A stretch of 64,000 nucleotides of DNA from Streptomyces sp. TP-A0874 (GTDB lineage Bacteria; Actinomycetota; Actinomycetes; Streptomycetales; Streptomycetaceae), in assembly GCF_001748085.1 (NCBI RefSeq), contig NZ_BBZK01000003.1, positions 930,001-994,000 of the forward strand, written 5' to 3'. Numbering within the stretch: position 1 is the first letter of the stretch; every line of letters starts with the position of its first letter. Of this stretch, positions 16,515-24,854 are shown piece by piece. The notes beneath the pieces were generated by a model. The model was not told the DNA's origin. It ran no database searches and worked only from the letters and a program-made list of their open reading frames with translations. Both the position numbers and the translations under genes were made by a program.

Positions 16515-17413
16515 CCACCGCCCTGACCGGGCCGCGGCCCGGCGTCCGCGGGGACGGCGGGCGGCCTCGCCCGCCCGCCGTCCGACCGTCGAAACGAGGC
16601 GTCGCCGACGAGACCCCCCGCTGGCAGATCCACCTCCCGCTCGTGCTCTACCTGCTCTTCACCCTCGTCCCCTTCTACTGGATGCTGCTGTTCGCATTCC
16701 GCCCGGCCGGATCGACCTCCCTCGTGCCCTGGCCGGCCACCCTCGAACACTTCGACAAGGTCTGGAACGACCTCGGTTTCGCCGTCTTCTTCCGCAACAG
16801 CGTCCTGGTCGGCATCGCCTCGCTGCTCACCACCACGGTGGTGGCGCTGGCCGGCGGCTACGCGCTGGCCCGCTTCGACTTCCGCGGCCGGGGCGGGTTC
16901 CTGCTCGCCCTGCTCTGCTCCCAGTTCATCCCCGGCGCACTGATGCTCGTCCCGCTCTTCGAGGTCTTCCGCAATCTCGACCTCGTCAACTCGCTGTGGA
17001 GCGTGGTCATCGCCGAGACCGTCTTCCAGCTTCCGCTCTCCCTCATCCTGATCAGCGGGTTCATCAGGAACGTGCCCGCCGAGTTGGAGGAGGCCGCCTG
17101 GGTCGACGGCTGCGGACGCTTCCGGGCGTTCTGCGCCGTGGTGCTCCCGCTGCTGCGGCCCGGGCTGATCGCCGTCGGTTCCTTCGCCTTCGTGCACAGC
17201 TGGAACCACTTCCTCTTCGCGCTGATGTTCCTCAGCGGCCAGGACAAGTACACGATCCCCGTCGGGCTGAACTACACCATCGGGGCCGAGAGCGTCGACC
17301 TCGGAGCGCTCGCCGCGGGCGGAGTCGTCGCGGCCGTGCCGGTGGTCATCGTCTTCGCCTTCATCCAGAAATGGCTGATCGCCGGCTTCAGCGCCGGTGC
17401 CGTGAAGGGCTGA
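16511..17413 (+). CDS. sugar ABC transporter permease (MalG type)
   Basis: 300 aa with a Pro/Arg-rich cytoplasmic N-terminus of about 40 residues, then six membrane helices. The EAA motif is EEAAWVDGCGRFRAF (about residues 195-209). It is translationally coupled to the preceding permease through an ATGA overlap. Together they form the membrane channel of a CUT1 importer. Confidence 0.9.
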   Translation: MTTALTGPRPGVRGDGGRPRPPAVRPSKRGVADETPRWQIHLPLVLYLLFTLVPFYWMLLFAFRPAGSTSLVPWPATLEHFDKVWNDLGFAVFFRNSVLVGIASLLTTTVVALAGGYALARFDFRGRGGFLLALLCSQFIPGALMLVPLFEVFRNLDLVNSLWSVVIAETVFQLPLSLILISGFIRNVPAELEEAAWVDGCGRFRAFCAVVLPLLRPGLIAVGSFAFVHSWNHFLFALMFLSGQDKYTIPVGLNYTIGAESVDLGALAAGGVVAAVPVVIVFAFIQKWLIAGFSAGAVKG

Positions 17414-17442
17414 GTCCCACCTCTTCCGAAGGAGCGTGAAAC

Positions 17443-17520
17443 ATGCGCGCGGTACCCCACCAGAAATCGGGCCCGGCCGCCGCCCCGACGGCCCCCGTAC
17501 CGCAGGGGGCCGGCCGGTGA
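17443..17520 (+). CDS. 25-codon ORF overlapping the oxidoreductase start (possible leader peptide)
   Basis: ATG at 17443 follows GAAGGAGCG at good spacing, the best ribosome site in this junction, and encodes 25 residues beginning MRAVPHQKSG. Its TGA (17518-17520) overlaps the GTG at 17517 of the oxidoreductase. It may be a coupling leader rather than a functional protein. The competing reading is that the oxidoreductase itself starts at GTG 17436, but that codon sits only one base from the Shine-Dalgarno. Confidence 0.35.
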   Translation: MRAVPHQKSGPAAAPTAPVPQGAGR

Positions 17521-18728
17521 GCCCGCGTCCGGTACCCGTGGTGCTCGTCGGCGGCAACGGGCACGGCCGCTGGCACCGGCGGAACCTCGCACGGCTCGCC
17601 GCGGACGGGCGGGTGCGGCTGGCCGGCGTCTGCGAACTCCAGCCGCTCCCGGAAGCGGAGCTCGCCGGCTTCGGCCGGGTCGAGCAGTCCACCCACCTCC
17701 GCGACCTGCTGGAGCGCACCGGCGCCACCGTCACCATCGTCTGCACACCGATCCAGACCCATGTCGATCTGGCGCTCACCGCGGCCCGGGTCGGCTCGCA
17801 CATCCTGCTGGAGAAGCCGCCGGCCCCCTCACAGCGCGCCTTCCAACAGCTCACCGAGGGCCTGCGCGACGCCGGTGCCGTCTGTCAGATCGGTTTCCAG
17901 TCGCTCGGATCCCACGCCGTGGAAGCCATCCGGGAGCTGGTCGCGGAGGGCGCGATCGGTCGGCTGCGCGGCATCGGAGCCGCCGGGGCCTGGGTGCGCG
18001 ACGCGGAGTACTACGCCCGCGCGCCCTGGGCCGGGCGGCGCCGCCTGGACGGGCAGGACGTCGTCGACGGAGCGCTGACCAACCCGCTGGCCCACGCCGT
18101 CGCCACCGCGCTGCGGATCGAGGGCGGCGACCGGGCCGAGGACATCGCCGCCGTCGAACTGGAGCAGTTCCGGGCCAACGACATCGAGGCCGACGACACC
18201 TCCTGCCTCCGACTGCGGACCGCGGGCGGGACCACCATCACCGTCGCGGTCACCCTCTGCGCCGAGCGGGCCGGTGAACCGTACGTCGTCGTCCACGGCG
18301 ACCAGGGCCGGATCACCTTCTGGTACAAGGAGGGCCGCGTGCTGCTCCAGCGGGCCGGCCGGGGCCCGGAAGAACGCCTCCACGGGCGGACCGACCTGCT
18401 GGAGAACCTCCTCGAGCACCTGCGCTCCGGCGTCCCGCTGCTGGTGCCCCCCGAGCGTGCCGGAGCCTTCATGCGCGTGGTCGAGGCGGTGCGGAGCGCC
18501 CCACCACCGGTGCGGCTGCCCGGTGGCACCTGGTACACCGTCACCGCGGAGCCCGGGGGCGGGCGCCCGGTCGCCCCCCGCCGAGTGGTGCCGGGCGTCG
18601 ACTCCCTGGTCGAGGCGAGCGCGGAACGCCTCGCGCTCTTCTCCGAACTCGGCGTGGAGTGGGCCCGGGCGGCGTCGGACAGCGTGGCCGACACCGCCGG
18701 GGAAGCGTCGACTCCGAGGGCCCCATGA
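17517..18728 (+). CDS. Gfo/Idh/MocA-family oxidoreductase
   Basis: About 403 aa from GTG 17517. The N-terminal Rossmann fold starts VPVVLVGGNGHGRWHRRNL and continues with the family's LLEKPPAPS block (the EKP signature, residues about 100-108). The C-terminal domain is the substrate-binding beta-sheet with NPLAHAVATAL as the likely catalytic His region. Members oxidise or epimerise sugars with NAD(P). Its position between the permeases and the binding protein suggests it acts on the imported sugar. The start is ambiguous (17436 or 17517). Confidence 0.82.
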   Translation: MSPRPVPVVLVGGNGHGRWHRRNLARLAADGRVRLAGVCELQPLPEAELAGFGRVEQSTHLRDLLERTGATVTIVCTPIQTHVDLALTAARVGSHILLEKPPAPSQRAFQQLTEGLRDAGAVCQIGFQSLGSHAVEAIRELVAEGAIGRLRGIGAAGAWVRDAEYYARAPWAGRRRLDGQDVVDGALTNPLAHAVATALRIEGGDRAEDIAAVELEQFRANDIEADDTSCLRLRTAGGTTITVAVTLCAERAGEPYVVVHGDQGRITFWYKEGRVLLQRAGRGPEERLHGRTDLLENLLEHLRSGVPLLVPPERAGAFMRVVEAVRSAPPPVRLPGGTWYTVTAEPGGGRPVAPRRVVPGVDSLVEASAERLALFSELGVEWARAASDSVADTAGEASTPRAP

Positions 18729-18869
18729 CTCCGAAGACCGTGTTCCGGAAGAGCGGGAGCCCCGGAGAGCGGGCCCCCTGAGAGGGCGGGAGCCACGCGG
18801 CCCCTCGTAGGGCAGTACCCCGGCAGCAGTCCAGGCACCGAACACCGATCCCCCGAAGAGGAGAGGGCA

Positions 18870-20204
18870 ATGAGGATCTCGCAGCACCGAAGAGGACGGC
18901 GGGCCGCGGCGGTGGCCGTCGCCGGAGTCCTCGCGCTCACCGCCGCCGCCTGCGGTGACTCCGGTGCCGCCGCCGGAGCGGAAGGCGACGGCAGGGGCAC
19001 CATCGAGTTCTGGGACAACAACGGCGGGGCGCGCACCGCCGTCTGGAAGAAGATCATCGCCGAGTTCGAGAAGCAGAACCCGGACATCAAGGTCACATAC
19101 GTGCCGGTGCCGATCACCGATGTGCAGTCGAAGTACGACACCGCGATAGCCGGCGGCGGACTGCCGGACGTCGGCGGCGTCGGCACCGCGTACCTGGCCA
19201 ACATGGTGGCCCAGGACGCCCTCGAACCGCTCACCGAACGGATCGCGGACAGCACCCTCGAGGGCAGGCTCTCGCGCGGCATGGTCGCCAGCGTCGAGGC
19301 GGCCGGCGGGTCCGGGAAGGAGCTCTTCTCCGTGCCGACCTCCGCCAACCAGGGCACCCTCTGGTACCGCACCGACCTGTTCGAGGCGGCGGGCCTGGAG
19401 ACCCCGGAGACCTGGGAGGAGTTCTACGCGGCGGCGGAGAAGCTCACCGACCGGGGGGCCAACGAGTTCGGCTTCACCATCCGCGGCGGCGCCGGATCCG
19501 TGGCGCAGGCCCTGGAGATGATGTACGCCCAGTCCGGTATCGACACCTTCTGGAAGGACGACAGGACCACCGTCAACGACCCCGAGAACGTCAAGGCGCT
19601 GGAGAGGTACGTCGGCCTGTACAAGAAGGCCACCCCGGCCGCCGACCTGAACAACGACTTCGCCAAGATGGTCGCCCAGTTCGACAGCGGCGACATCGGG
19701 ATGCTCCAGCACAACCTCGGTTCGTACACCGACCATGTGAAGGCGTTCGGCGAGGACCGGGTCGACGGGATCCCGCTGCCGCCCGCCGAGAAGGGCGGCG
19801 TCCGCACCGTGGTCTCCAACCCGGTGGACGGCCTCGGACTCTTCCGGACCAGCAAGAACAAGTCGGCGGCGTGGAAGTTCATCGAGTTCGCCGCCTCCCC
19901 GGAGATGAACAGCCTCTGGAACGAGGAGGCCGGAGCCATCCCCGCCAACAACGACGCGGCCGACGACGCCTGGGTGGCCGACGCCAAGCCCATCAGGGCG
20001 GCGATGGAGTCGGTCAACGACCCCGACACCCGGATCGTCCAGCTGCCCTACTACCTGCCCGACTGGAACAACATCAGCAAGGCCGACACCGAGCCGGACT
20101 TCCAGAAGGTGCTGCTCGGAAAGGTGTCGGCGCAGGAGTTCGCGGACAAGCTCGCCACCCTGCTCAACGAGGCGCAGGCCGAGTGGCGGCAGCAGCAGGA
20201 GTAA
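18870..20204 (+). CDS. sugar-binding lipoprotein of the ABC importer
   Basis: 444 aa. The signal peptide ends in the lipobox LTAAAC (Cys at about residue 28). The mature protein has the fold of bacterial extracellular solute-binding protein family 1: IEFWDNNGG at the start, IAEFEKQNPDIKVTYV, an LWYRTDLFEAAGLETPETW block, and KNKSAAWKFIEFAASPEMN near the end. It delivers substrate to the permease pair upstream. The GAGGAGAG site supports the start. Confidence 0.92.
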   Translation: MRISQHRRGRRAAAVAVAGVLALTAAACGDSGAAAGAEGDGRGTIEFWDNNGGARTAVWKKIIAEFEKQNPDIKVTYVPVPITDVQSKYDTAIAGGGLPDVGGVGTAYLANMVAQDALEPLTERIADSTLEGRLSRGMVASVEAAGGSGKELFSVPTSANQGTLWYRTDLFEAAGLETPETWEEFYAAAEKLTDRGANEFGFTIRGGAGSVAQALEMMYAQSGIDTFWKDDRTTVNDPENVKALERYVGLYKKATPAADLNNDFAKMVAQFDSGDIGMLQHNLGSYTDHVKAFGEDRVDGIPLPPAEKGGVRTVVSNPVDGLGLFRTSKNKSAAWKFIEFAASPEMNSLWNEEAGAIPANNDAADDAWVADAKPIRAAMESVNDPDTRIVQLPYYLPDWNNISKADTEPDFQKVLLGKVSAQEFADKLATLLNEAQAEWRQQQE

Positions 20205-20261
20205 CCCGGTGCCGTGAACGACCGCCGCTCCCATTCGAGCCGCGTCAGGAGTGACCGCGCC

Positions 20262-21626
20262 ATGAGACCGAACGACCGGACCACCGCCCACCGATCCACA
20301 GGCCGGGAGCGGCGGCCCGGCCGTGCCGCGGCCGCCGTGTTGTGCGGCGCCGCGCTGTGCTGCTCCGCTCCGGCCCTGTCAGCCGCGCCGGCCCTGGCGG
20401 CAGCCGCGCACCCGGGAGACGCGGCCTGGCCGGTACTGCCCGCCCGGGACGGCTGGGCCTCCGCCGGCGGGGGCACCACGGGCGGGGCCGACGCCGACGC
20501 CGCCCACGTCTTCACCGTCCGGACCAGGGGCGAGCTCGTCCGAGCGCTCGGGGACGGCGACCCCACCCCCAGGGTGATCCGGGTGGCAGGCACCATCGAC
20601 GCCAACACCGACGACCGCGGTAGGCCCCTGGACTGCGCGGACTACGCAACCGACGGCTACTCGCGGGAGGGCTACCTCAAGGCGTACGATCCGGCGACCT
20701 GGGGGAGGGAGGAACTGCCCTCCGGCCCGATGGAGGAGGCGCGCGCCGCGTCCGCCGCGCGGCAGGCCGAGCGGGTGAAGCTCTCCGTCGGCCCCAACAC
20801 CACCATCCTGGGCACGGGCCGGAACCCGCGACTGCTGGGCGGCACCCTCCAGATCAAGGGCGTGGACAACGTCGTGGTGCGCGAGCTCACCTTCGAGGAC
20901 GCCTACGACTGCTTCCCGCAGTGGGATCCGACCGACGGCGCCGACGGCGCGTGGAACTCCGAGTACGACAACCTGGTGGTCCACGGCTCCACCCACGTCT
21001 GGGTGGACCACAACACCTTCACCGACGGCCGCCGTCCCGACAGCGGGCAGCCGCACTACTTCGGGCAGCTCTTCCAGCAGCACGACGGCGAACTCGACGT
21101 CGTCCGCGGCGCCGACCTGGTCACCGTCTCGTGGAACGTCTTCGCCGACCACGACAAGACGGTGCTCATCGGCAACAGCGACAGCGCCGGGGACACCGAC
21201 CGGGGGAGGCTCCGGGTGACCATGCACCACAACCTCTTCCGGGACATCGTCGAGCGGGCGCCCCGGGTCCGCTTCGGGCAGGTCGACGTCTACAACAACC
21301 ACCACGTGGTACCGGCGTCCGGCTACGCCTACTCCTGGGGCGTCGGGGTCGAGTCGCGGCTGTACGTCGAGGCCAACGCCGTCACACTGCCCACCCCGGT
21401 CGACCCGGCCCAGGTCATCAAGGGATGGAAGGGCACGGTGCTGACCGAGCGGAACAACCGCGTCAACGGATCCCTGACCGATCTGCTCGGCCTGCACAAC
21501 GCCGCGGTCCCGGAGGAGGAGCTCGGTGACGACGTGGGCTGGCGGCCGGTCCTGCGCACCCGCGTCGACCATCCCCGCTTGGTGCCGCACATCGTCGAAG
21601 AGGGCGCCGGTGCCGGGCGCGGCTGA
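20262..21626 (+). CDS. secreted pectate lyase, polysaccharide lyase family 1
   Basis: About 454 aa. The Sec signal peptide runs to about residue 48 (hydrophobic stretch then ALAAAAHPGD). The right-handed beta-helix motifs are intact: SVGPNTTILGTGR, the Ca-binding region EYDNLVVHGSTHVWVDHNTF, and the catalytic-Arg block LFRDIVERAPRVRFG before VDVYNNHHV. It cleaves polygalacturonate by beta-elimination outside the cell. ATG 20262 is preferred (CAGGAG site). GTG 20214 is in frame, 9 bp after the preceding stop, and would add 16 residues. It is the last gene of the ABC operon, tying that operon to pectin. Confidence 0.9.
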   Translation: MRPNDRTTAHRSTGRERRPGRAAAAVLCGAALCCSAPALSAAPALAAAAHPGDAAWPVLPARDGWASAGGGTTGGADADAAHVFTVRTRGELVRALGDGDPTPRVIRVAGTIDANTDDRGRPLDCADYATDGYSREGYLKAYDPATWGREELPSGPMEEARAASAARQAERVKLSVGPNTTILGTGRNPRLLGGTLQIKGVDNVVVRELTFEDAYDCFPQWDPTDGADGAWNSEYDNLVVHGSTHVWVDHNTFTDGRRPDSGQPHYFGQLFQQHDGELDVVRGADLVTVSWNVFADHDKTVLIGNSDSAGDTDRGRLRVTMHHNLFRDIVERAPRVRFGQVDVYNNHHVVPASGYAYSWGVGVESRLYVEANAVTLPTPVDPAQVIKGWKGTVLTERNNRVNGSLTDLLGLHNAAVPEEELGDDVGWRPVLRTRVDHPRLVPHIVEEGAGAGRG

Positions 21627-21660
21627 TCCTCCTCCGAATACGGCGGCGCCGCGCCGCGGC

Positions 21661-22080
21661 TCAGACCACGGCGCGGCGGGCCGCCACGGACTCACGCCGG
21701 AGCGCGGCGCCCGTCACCACGGCGCCCAGCCCCTCCCAGAGCCCGACCGTGACGAACGCGCCGGGGGCCTTGCCGACCACCACGAGCAGGGTGAAGACGG
21801 TGCAGGTCAACAACCGGAAGGGCACCGTCCAGCGGAAGAACGGCCGCCAGTCGGCCGCGGCGGCGAGCAGGTAGTAGACACCCATGTTGAACGAGGCCAT
21901 CGACGAGGCGGCCAGGAGCACGCCCGCCTGGTCGACGGCGGCTCCGTCGGCCGGGACCTCGGAGAAGCCCAGCGTGCCGAGGAGGATGTCCGGAGCGACC
22001 AGCCCCGTCACCCCCATCAGGACCGCCAGACCTCCGAAGACGGCCATCGTCCAGCCGGACAGGGAACGGGGTGCGCGCAC
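21661..22080 (-). CDS. small four-helix membrane protein
   Basis: 139 aa from GTG 22080, which is preceded by GGAGG at 6-bp spacing. Four hydrophobic segments (about residues 8-28, 45-65, 76-96, 102-122) and the runs MAVFGGLAVLMGVTGLVAPD and MASFNMGVYYLLAAA suggest the DoxX/DUF4345-like class of small membrane proteins. No function can be assigned. It converges with the pectate lyase. Confidence 0.65.
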   Translation of the reverse strand: MRAPRSLSGWTMAVFGGLAVLMGVTGLVAPDILLGTLGFSEVPADGAAVDQAGVLLAASSMASFNMGVYYLLAAAADWRPFFRWTVPFRLLTCTVFTLLVVVGKAPGAFVTVGLWEGLGAVVTGAALRRESVAARRAVV

Positions 22081-22317
22081 GATCGGCCTCCGCAAAAGCC
22101 TCGGGAAGCGGGCAAGGGCTGTCCCGTCACGCCGGATGGAGCAGCGCACGGCGTCGAGTCGGGTGCCTCACAGGGCGGAGGTGCCCCCGGGTGCCGCAGC
22201 GGTTTCGGGCGTTCAGGCAACACGGCGCGGCACCGTGGCTCTCGTCGTGCGCCCGCCGGGGATCACGGGACGGCGCAAAGCCTAGCCCCTGTCCCGCGAC
22301 CGTTCCGCCGCGGAGTC

Positions 22318-23088
22318 TCACAGGTGCCGGGTGGCCAGCGCGAGCCGGTCCCGGGCCTCCAACAGGGCCTGGGTGACCAGCTGTTCATGCTCCGGCGTCA
22401 GCCGGGCCACCGGCACCGAGCAACTGATCGCGTCGCGGGCGGGGGAGCGGTACGGGATGGCCAGGCCGAAGCAGCGCAGACCGAGGGTGTTCTCCTCGTT
22501 GTCCACCGCGTAGCCGCGTTCGCGGACCAGTCGGAGCTCTTCGATGAGCTGCTCCCGGTCGGTGACGGTGTGCTCGGTCAGCCTCTCCAGCTCCGGCGGC
22601 AGCAACTCCCGGACGCGCTCGTCGGGGTAGGTGGCGAGCAGCGCCTTGCCCAACGAGGTGGAGTGGGCCGGCAGCCGGCGACCGACCCGGGTGAACGGCC
22701 TCAGGTAGTGCTGGGACTGGCGGGTCGCCAGGTACACGACGCTGGTGCCGTCGAGGCGGGCCAGGTGGATGGTCTCGGTGGTGTCCTCGGCCAGTCGGTC
22801 GAGGGTGGCCCGGGCCGTGGCCACGACCTCGTCCCCGTCGATGTAGGAGGTACCGACCAGCAGCGCCCGTACCCCGATCCCGTACCGGGTGCCGGTGGCG
22901 TCCGTCTCCACCCAGCCGAGGTCCACCAGGGTGCGCAGCAGCATGTACAGACTGCTCTTCGGGTAGCCGACGGCCTCCTGCACGGCGGCCAGGCTGTGCA
23001 TTCCGGGCCGGCCGGCGAAGTACTCCAGCAGTTCCACCGTGCGCACCGCCGACTTGACCTGCGCACCGCCCGGCTCGGGAGCAGCCAT
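22318..23088 (-). CDS. IclR-family transcriptional regulator
   Basis: 256 aa. The N-terminal winged helix-turn-helix (SAVRTVELLEYFAG, LAAVQEAVGYPKSSLYMLLRTL) is followed by the IclR effector domain with PAHSTSLGKALLAT and GYAVDNEENTLGLRCFGLAIP. It lies divergent from the semialdehyde dehydrogenase at 23224 with a 135-bp shared control region, so that gene is its likeliest target. The start at 23088 has an AAGGGG site. An upstream in-frame start at 23148 would add 20 residues. Confidence 0.88.
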   Translation of the reverse strand: MAAPEPGGAQVKSAVRTVELLEYFAGRPGMHSLAAVQEAVGYPKSSLYMLLRTLVDLGWVETDATGTRYGIGVRALLVGTSYIDGDEVVATARATLDRLAEDTTETIHLARLDGTSVVYLATRQSQHYLRPFTRVGRRLPAHSTSLGKALLATYPDERVRELLPPELERLTEHTVTDREQLIEELRLVRERGYAVDNEENTLGLRCFGLAIPYRSPARDAISCSVPVARLTPEHEQLVTQALLEARDRLALATRHL

Positions 23089-23149
23089 CGACCTTGACCC
23101 CTTCGTCAACCCAGAAATAGAGTCCCAGGAATTCACCATCAGGGACATT

Positions 23150-23165
23150 GTTCAGCATATCGAAC
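23150..23165. promoter_or_regulatory. candidate IclR operator
   Basis: GTTC-N8-GAAC (arms 23150-23153 and 23162-23165) is an A/T-rich interrupted palindrome midway between the IclR gene and its divergent neighbour. Size and position fit an IclR-family site. Confidence 0.45.
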
Positions 23166-23223
23166 GGTCGGCGCCGTGCGGCAGGCACGGGGCCGACCCG
23201 TGCGGCAAGCAGGAGGATCCGCG

Positions 23224-24765
23224 GTGGCAGCAGCAGTGTGGAGCGTCGACCCCCGTACTGGGAAGCAGCGGGAAGAGGTCGCCGTGGAGGCGACCCCCGA
23301 GGAGGTCGACCGGGTGGTTCGCGCCGCACACCAGGCGCGCGGCGCGCTGGCCGGGCGGACCGTCCGCGCCGCCTTCCTGCGGACCGCCGCCGACCTGCTG
23401 GAGCAGGCCGGTGAGCAGGTCGTGGAGGCGGCCGACGCGGAGACGGCCCTGGGGCCCGGCCGGCTCACCGGCGAACTCGCCCGCACCTGCCACCAACTGC
23501 GCTCCTTCGCCGACATCGTCGACGAGGGCGCCTTCCTGGACATCCTGATCGACCACGCCGATCCGGACCGGACGCCGATCCCGCAGCCGGATCTCCGCCG
23601 CTACAAGGTGCCGCTGGGCGTGGTCGCCGTCTACGGGGCCAGCAACTTCCCGCTCGCCTTCTCCGTCCCGGGCGGCGACACGGCCAGCGCCCTCGCCGCC
23701 GGCTGCCCGGTGGTCGTCAAGGCGCACCCAGCCCATCCGGCGACCTCCGAACTCTGCGCCTCCCTGCTCCGCCGGGCCGCGGCGCTCTCCGGTCTGCCGG
23801 AGAGCGTCATCGGGCTGCTCCACGGCTTCGACGCGGGGGTGCGCCTGGTGGAGCACCCGCTGGTGTCCGCCGCCGGGTTCACCGGCTCGGTCCGCGGTGG
23901 CCGGGCGCTCCACGACGCCGCCGCCGCCCGCCCGGTGCCCATCCCCTTCCACGGAGAACTCGGCAGCCTCAACCCGGTCGTGGTGACCGAGGCCGCGGCG
24001 GCCGAGCGGGCCGAGCGGATCGGCACCGGACTCGCCGGGTCGGCCACGCTGGGCACCGGCCAGTTCTGCGTCAAGCCCGGGCTGGTGCTGGTCCCCGCGG
24101 GACCGCACGGCGACCGCCTCGTCGACTCCCTCACCGAGGCGGTCAGCGGCACCCCCGAGGGCGTGATGCTGGGGGCCGCTGTGCGGGAGGCCTTCATCGA
24201 GGGGGTACGGGCCCGGCGGGAGCTCCCCGAGGTGGAGAGCCCGGTGACCCCGGGCGGCAGCGGGGCGAACGCGGTCAGCGCCGGGTTCCTCACCGTCCCC
24301 GCCGTGCGGCTCACCGCCCCCGAGCACCAACTGCTGCTGGAGGAGTGCTTCGGCCCGGTGACCGTCATCGCGCGCTACCGGGACCGCACGGAGGTCTCCG
24401 GGCTCCTCGCCCGGCTCCCGGGGAACCTCACCGCGACCGTCCACCTCGGTGCCGAGGAGGCCGAGCAGCCGGACGGTCCGGCCGCCCGGCTGCTCGCCGA
24501 ACTCACCCCGCTCGCCGGCCGGGTCCTGGTCAACGGCTGGCCCACGGGGGTGGCGGTGGCCCACGCCCAGCACCACGGCGGTCCGTACCCGGCCACCACC
24601 TCCACCGCCACCTCGGTCGGGGGCACCGCCATCGAGCGCTGGCTGCGCCCGGTGGTCTACCAGGGCACCCCGGAGACCCTGCTGCCGCCGGAGCTGCGCG
24701 ACGGCAACCCGCTGGGACTGCCGCGCCGGGTGGACGGCCGCCGCCAAACCGGCACGGAGGCCTGA
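23224..24765 (+). CDS. alpha-ketoglutarate-semialdehyde dehydrogenase (aldehyde dehydrogenase family)
   Basis: 513 aa from GTG 23224 (AGGAGG site). The catalytic Cys is in LGTGQFCVKPGL (about residue 282), the general-base Glu in FHGELGSLNPVVV (about 244), and the NAD-binding Asn in YGASNFPLAFS (about 139). The CVKPG and VNGWPTGVAV blocks are typical of the subgroup that oxidises 2,5-dioxopentanoate to alpha-ketoglutarate. This is the common last step of the uronate route (kdgD) and of the pentonate route (12725 and 13627), so it closes both branches. Expression is probably set by the divergent IclR regulator. Confidence 0.85.
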   Translation: MAAAVWSVDPRTGKQREEVAVEATPEEVDRVVRAAHQARGALAGRTVRAAFLRTAADLLEQAGEQVVEAADAETALGPGRLTGELARTCHQLRSFADIVDEGAFLDILIDHADPDRTPIPQPDLRRYKVPLGVVAVYGASNFPLAFSVPGGDTASALAAGCPVVVKAHPAHPATSELCASLLRRAAALSGLPESVIGLLHGFDAGVRLVEHPLVSAAGFTGSVRGGRALHDAAAARPVPIPFHGELGSLNPVVVTEAAAAERAERIGTGLAGSATLGTGQFCVKPGLVLVPAGPHGDRLVDSLTEAVSGTPEGVMLGAAVREAFIEGVRARRELPEVESPVTPGGSGANAVSAGFLTVPAVRLTAPEHQLLLEECFGPVTVIARYRDRTEVSGLLARLPGNLTATVHLGAEEAEQPDGPAARLLAELTPLAGRVLVNGWPTGVAVAHAQHHGGPYPATTSTATSVGGTAIERWLRPVVYQGTPETLLPPELRDGNPLGLPRRVDGRRQTGTEA

Positions 24766-24854
24766 GGCCGAACGCCCGGGGCCACGGGCGGGTGTCCCGT
24801 GAACACGGTGCGGTGCCGTGGACCCGGCGACCGGCTGCCCGGATAGTGAACGGT

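Noticed and set aside
18725..18781. 18-codon ORF starting inside the oxidoreductase stop (ATGA)
   Set aside because: ATGA overlap is suggestive, but the peptide is Pro/Gly/Arg-rich and there is nothing else to support it.
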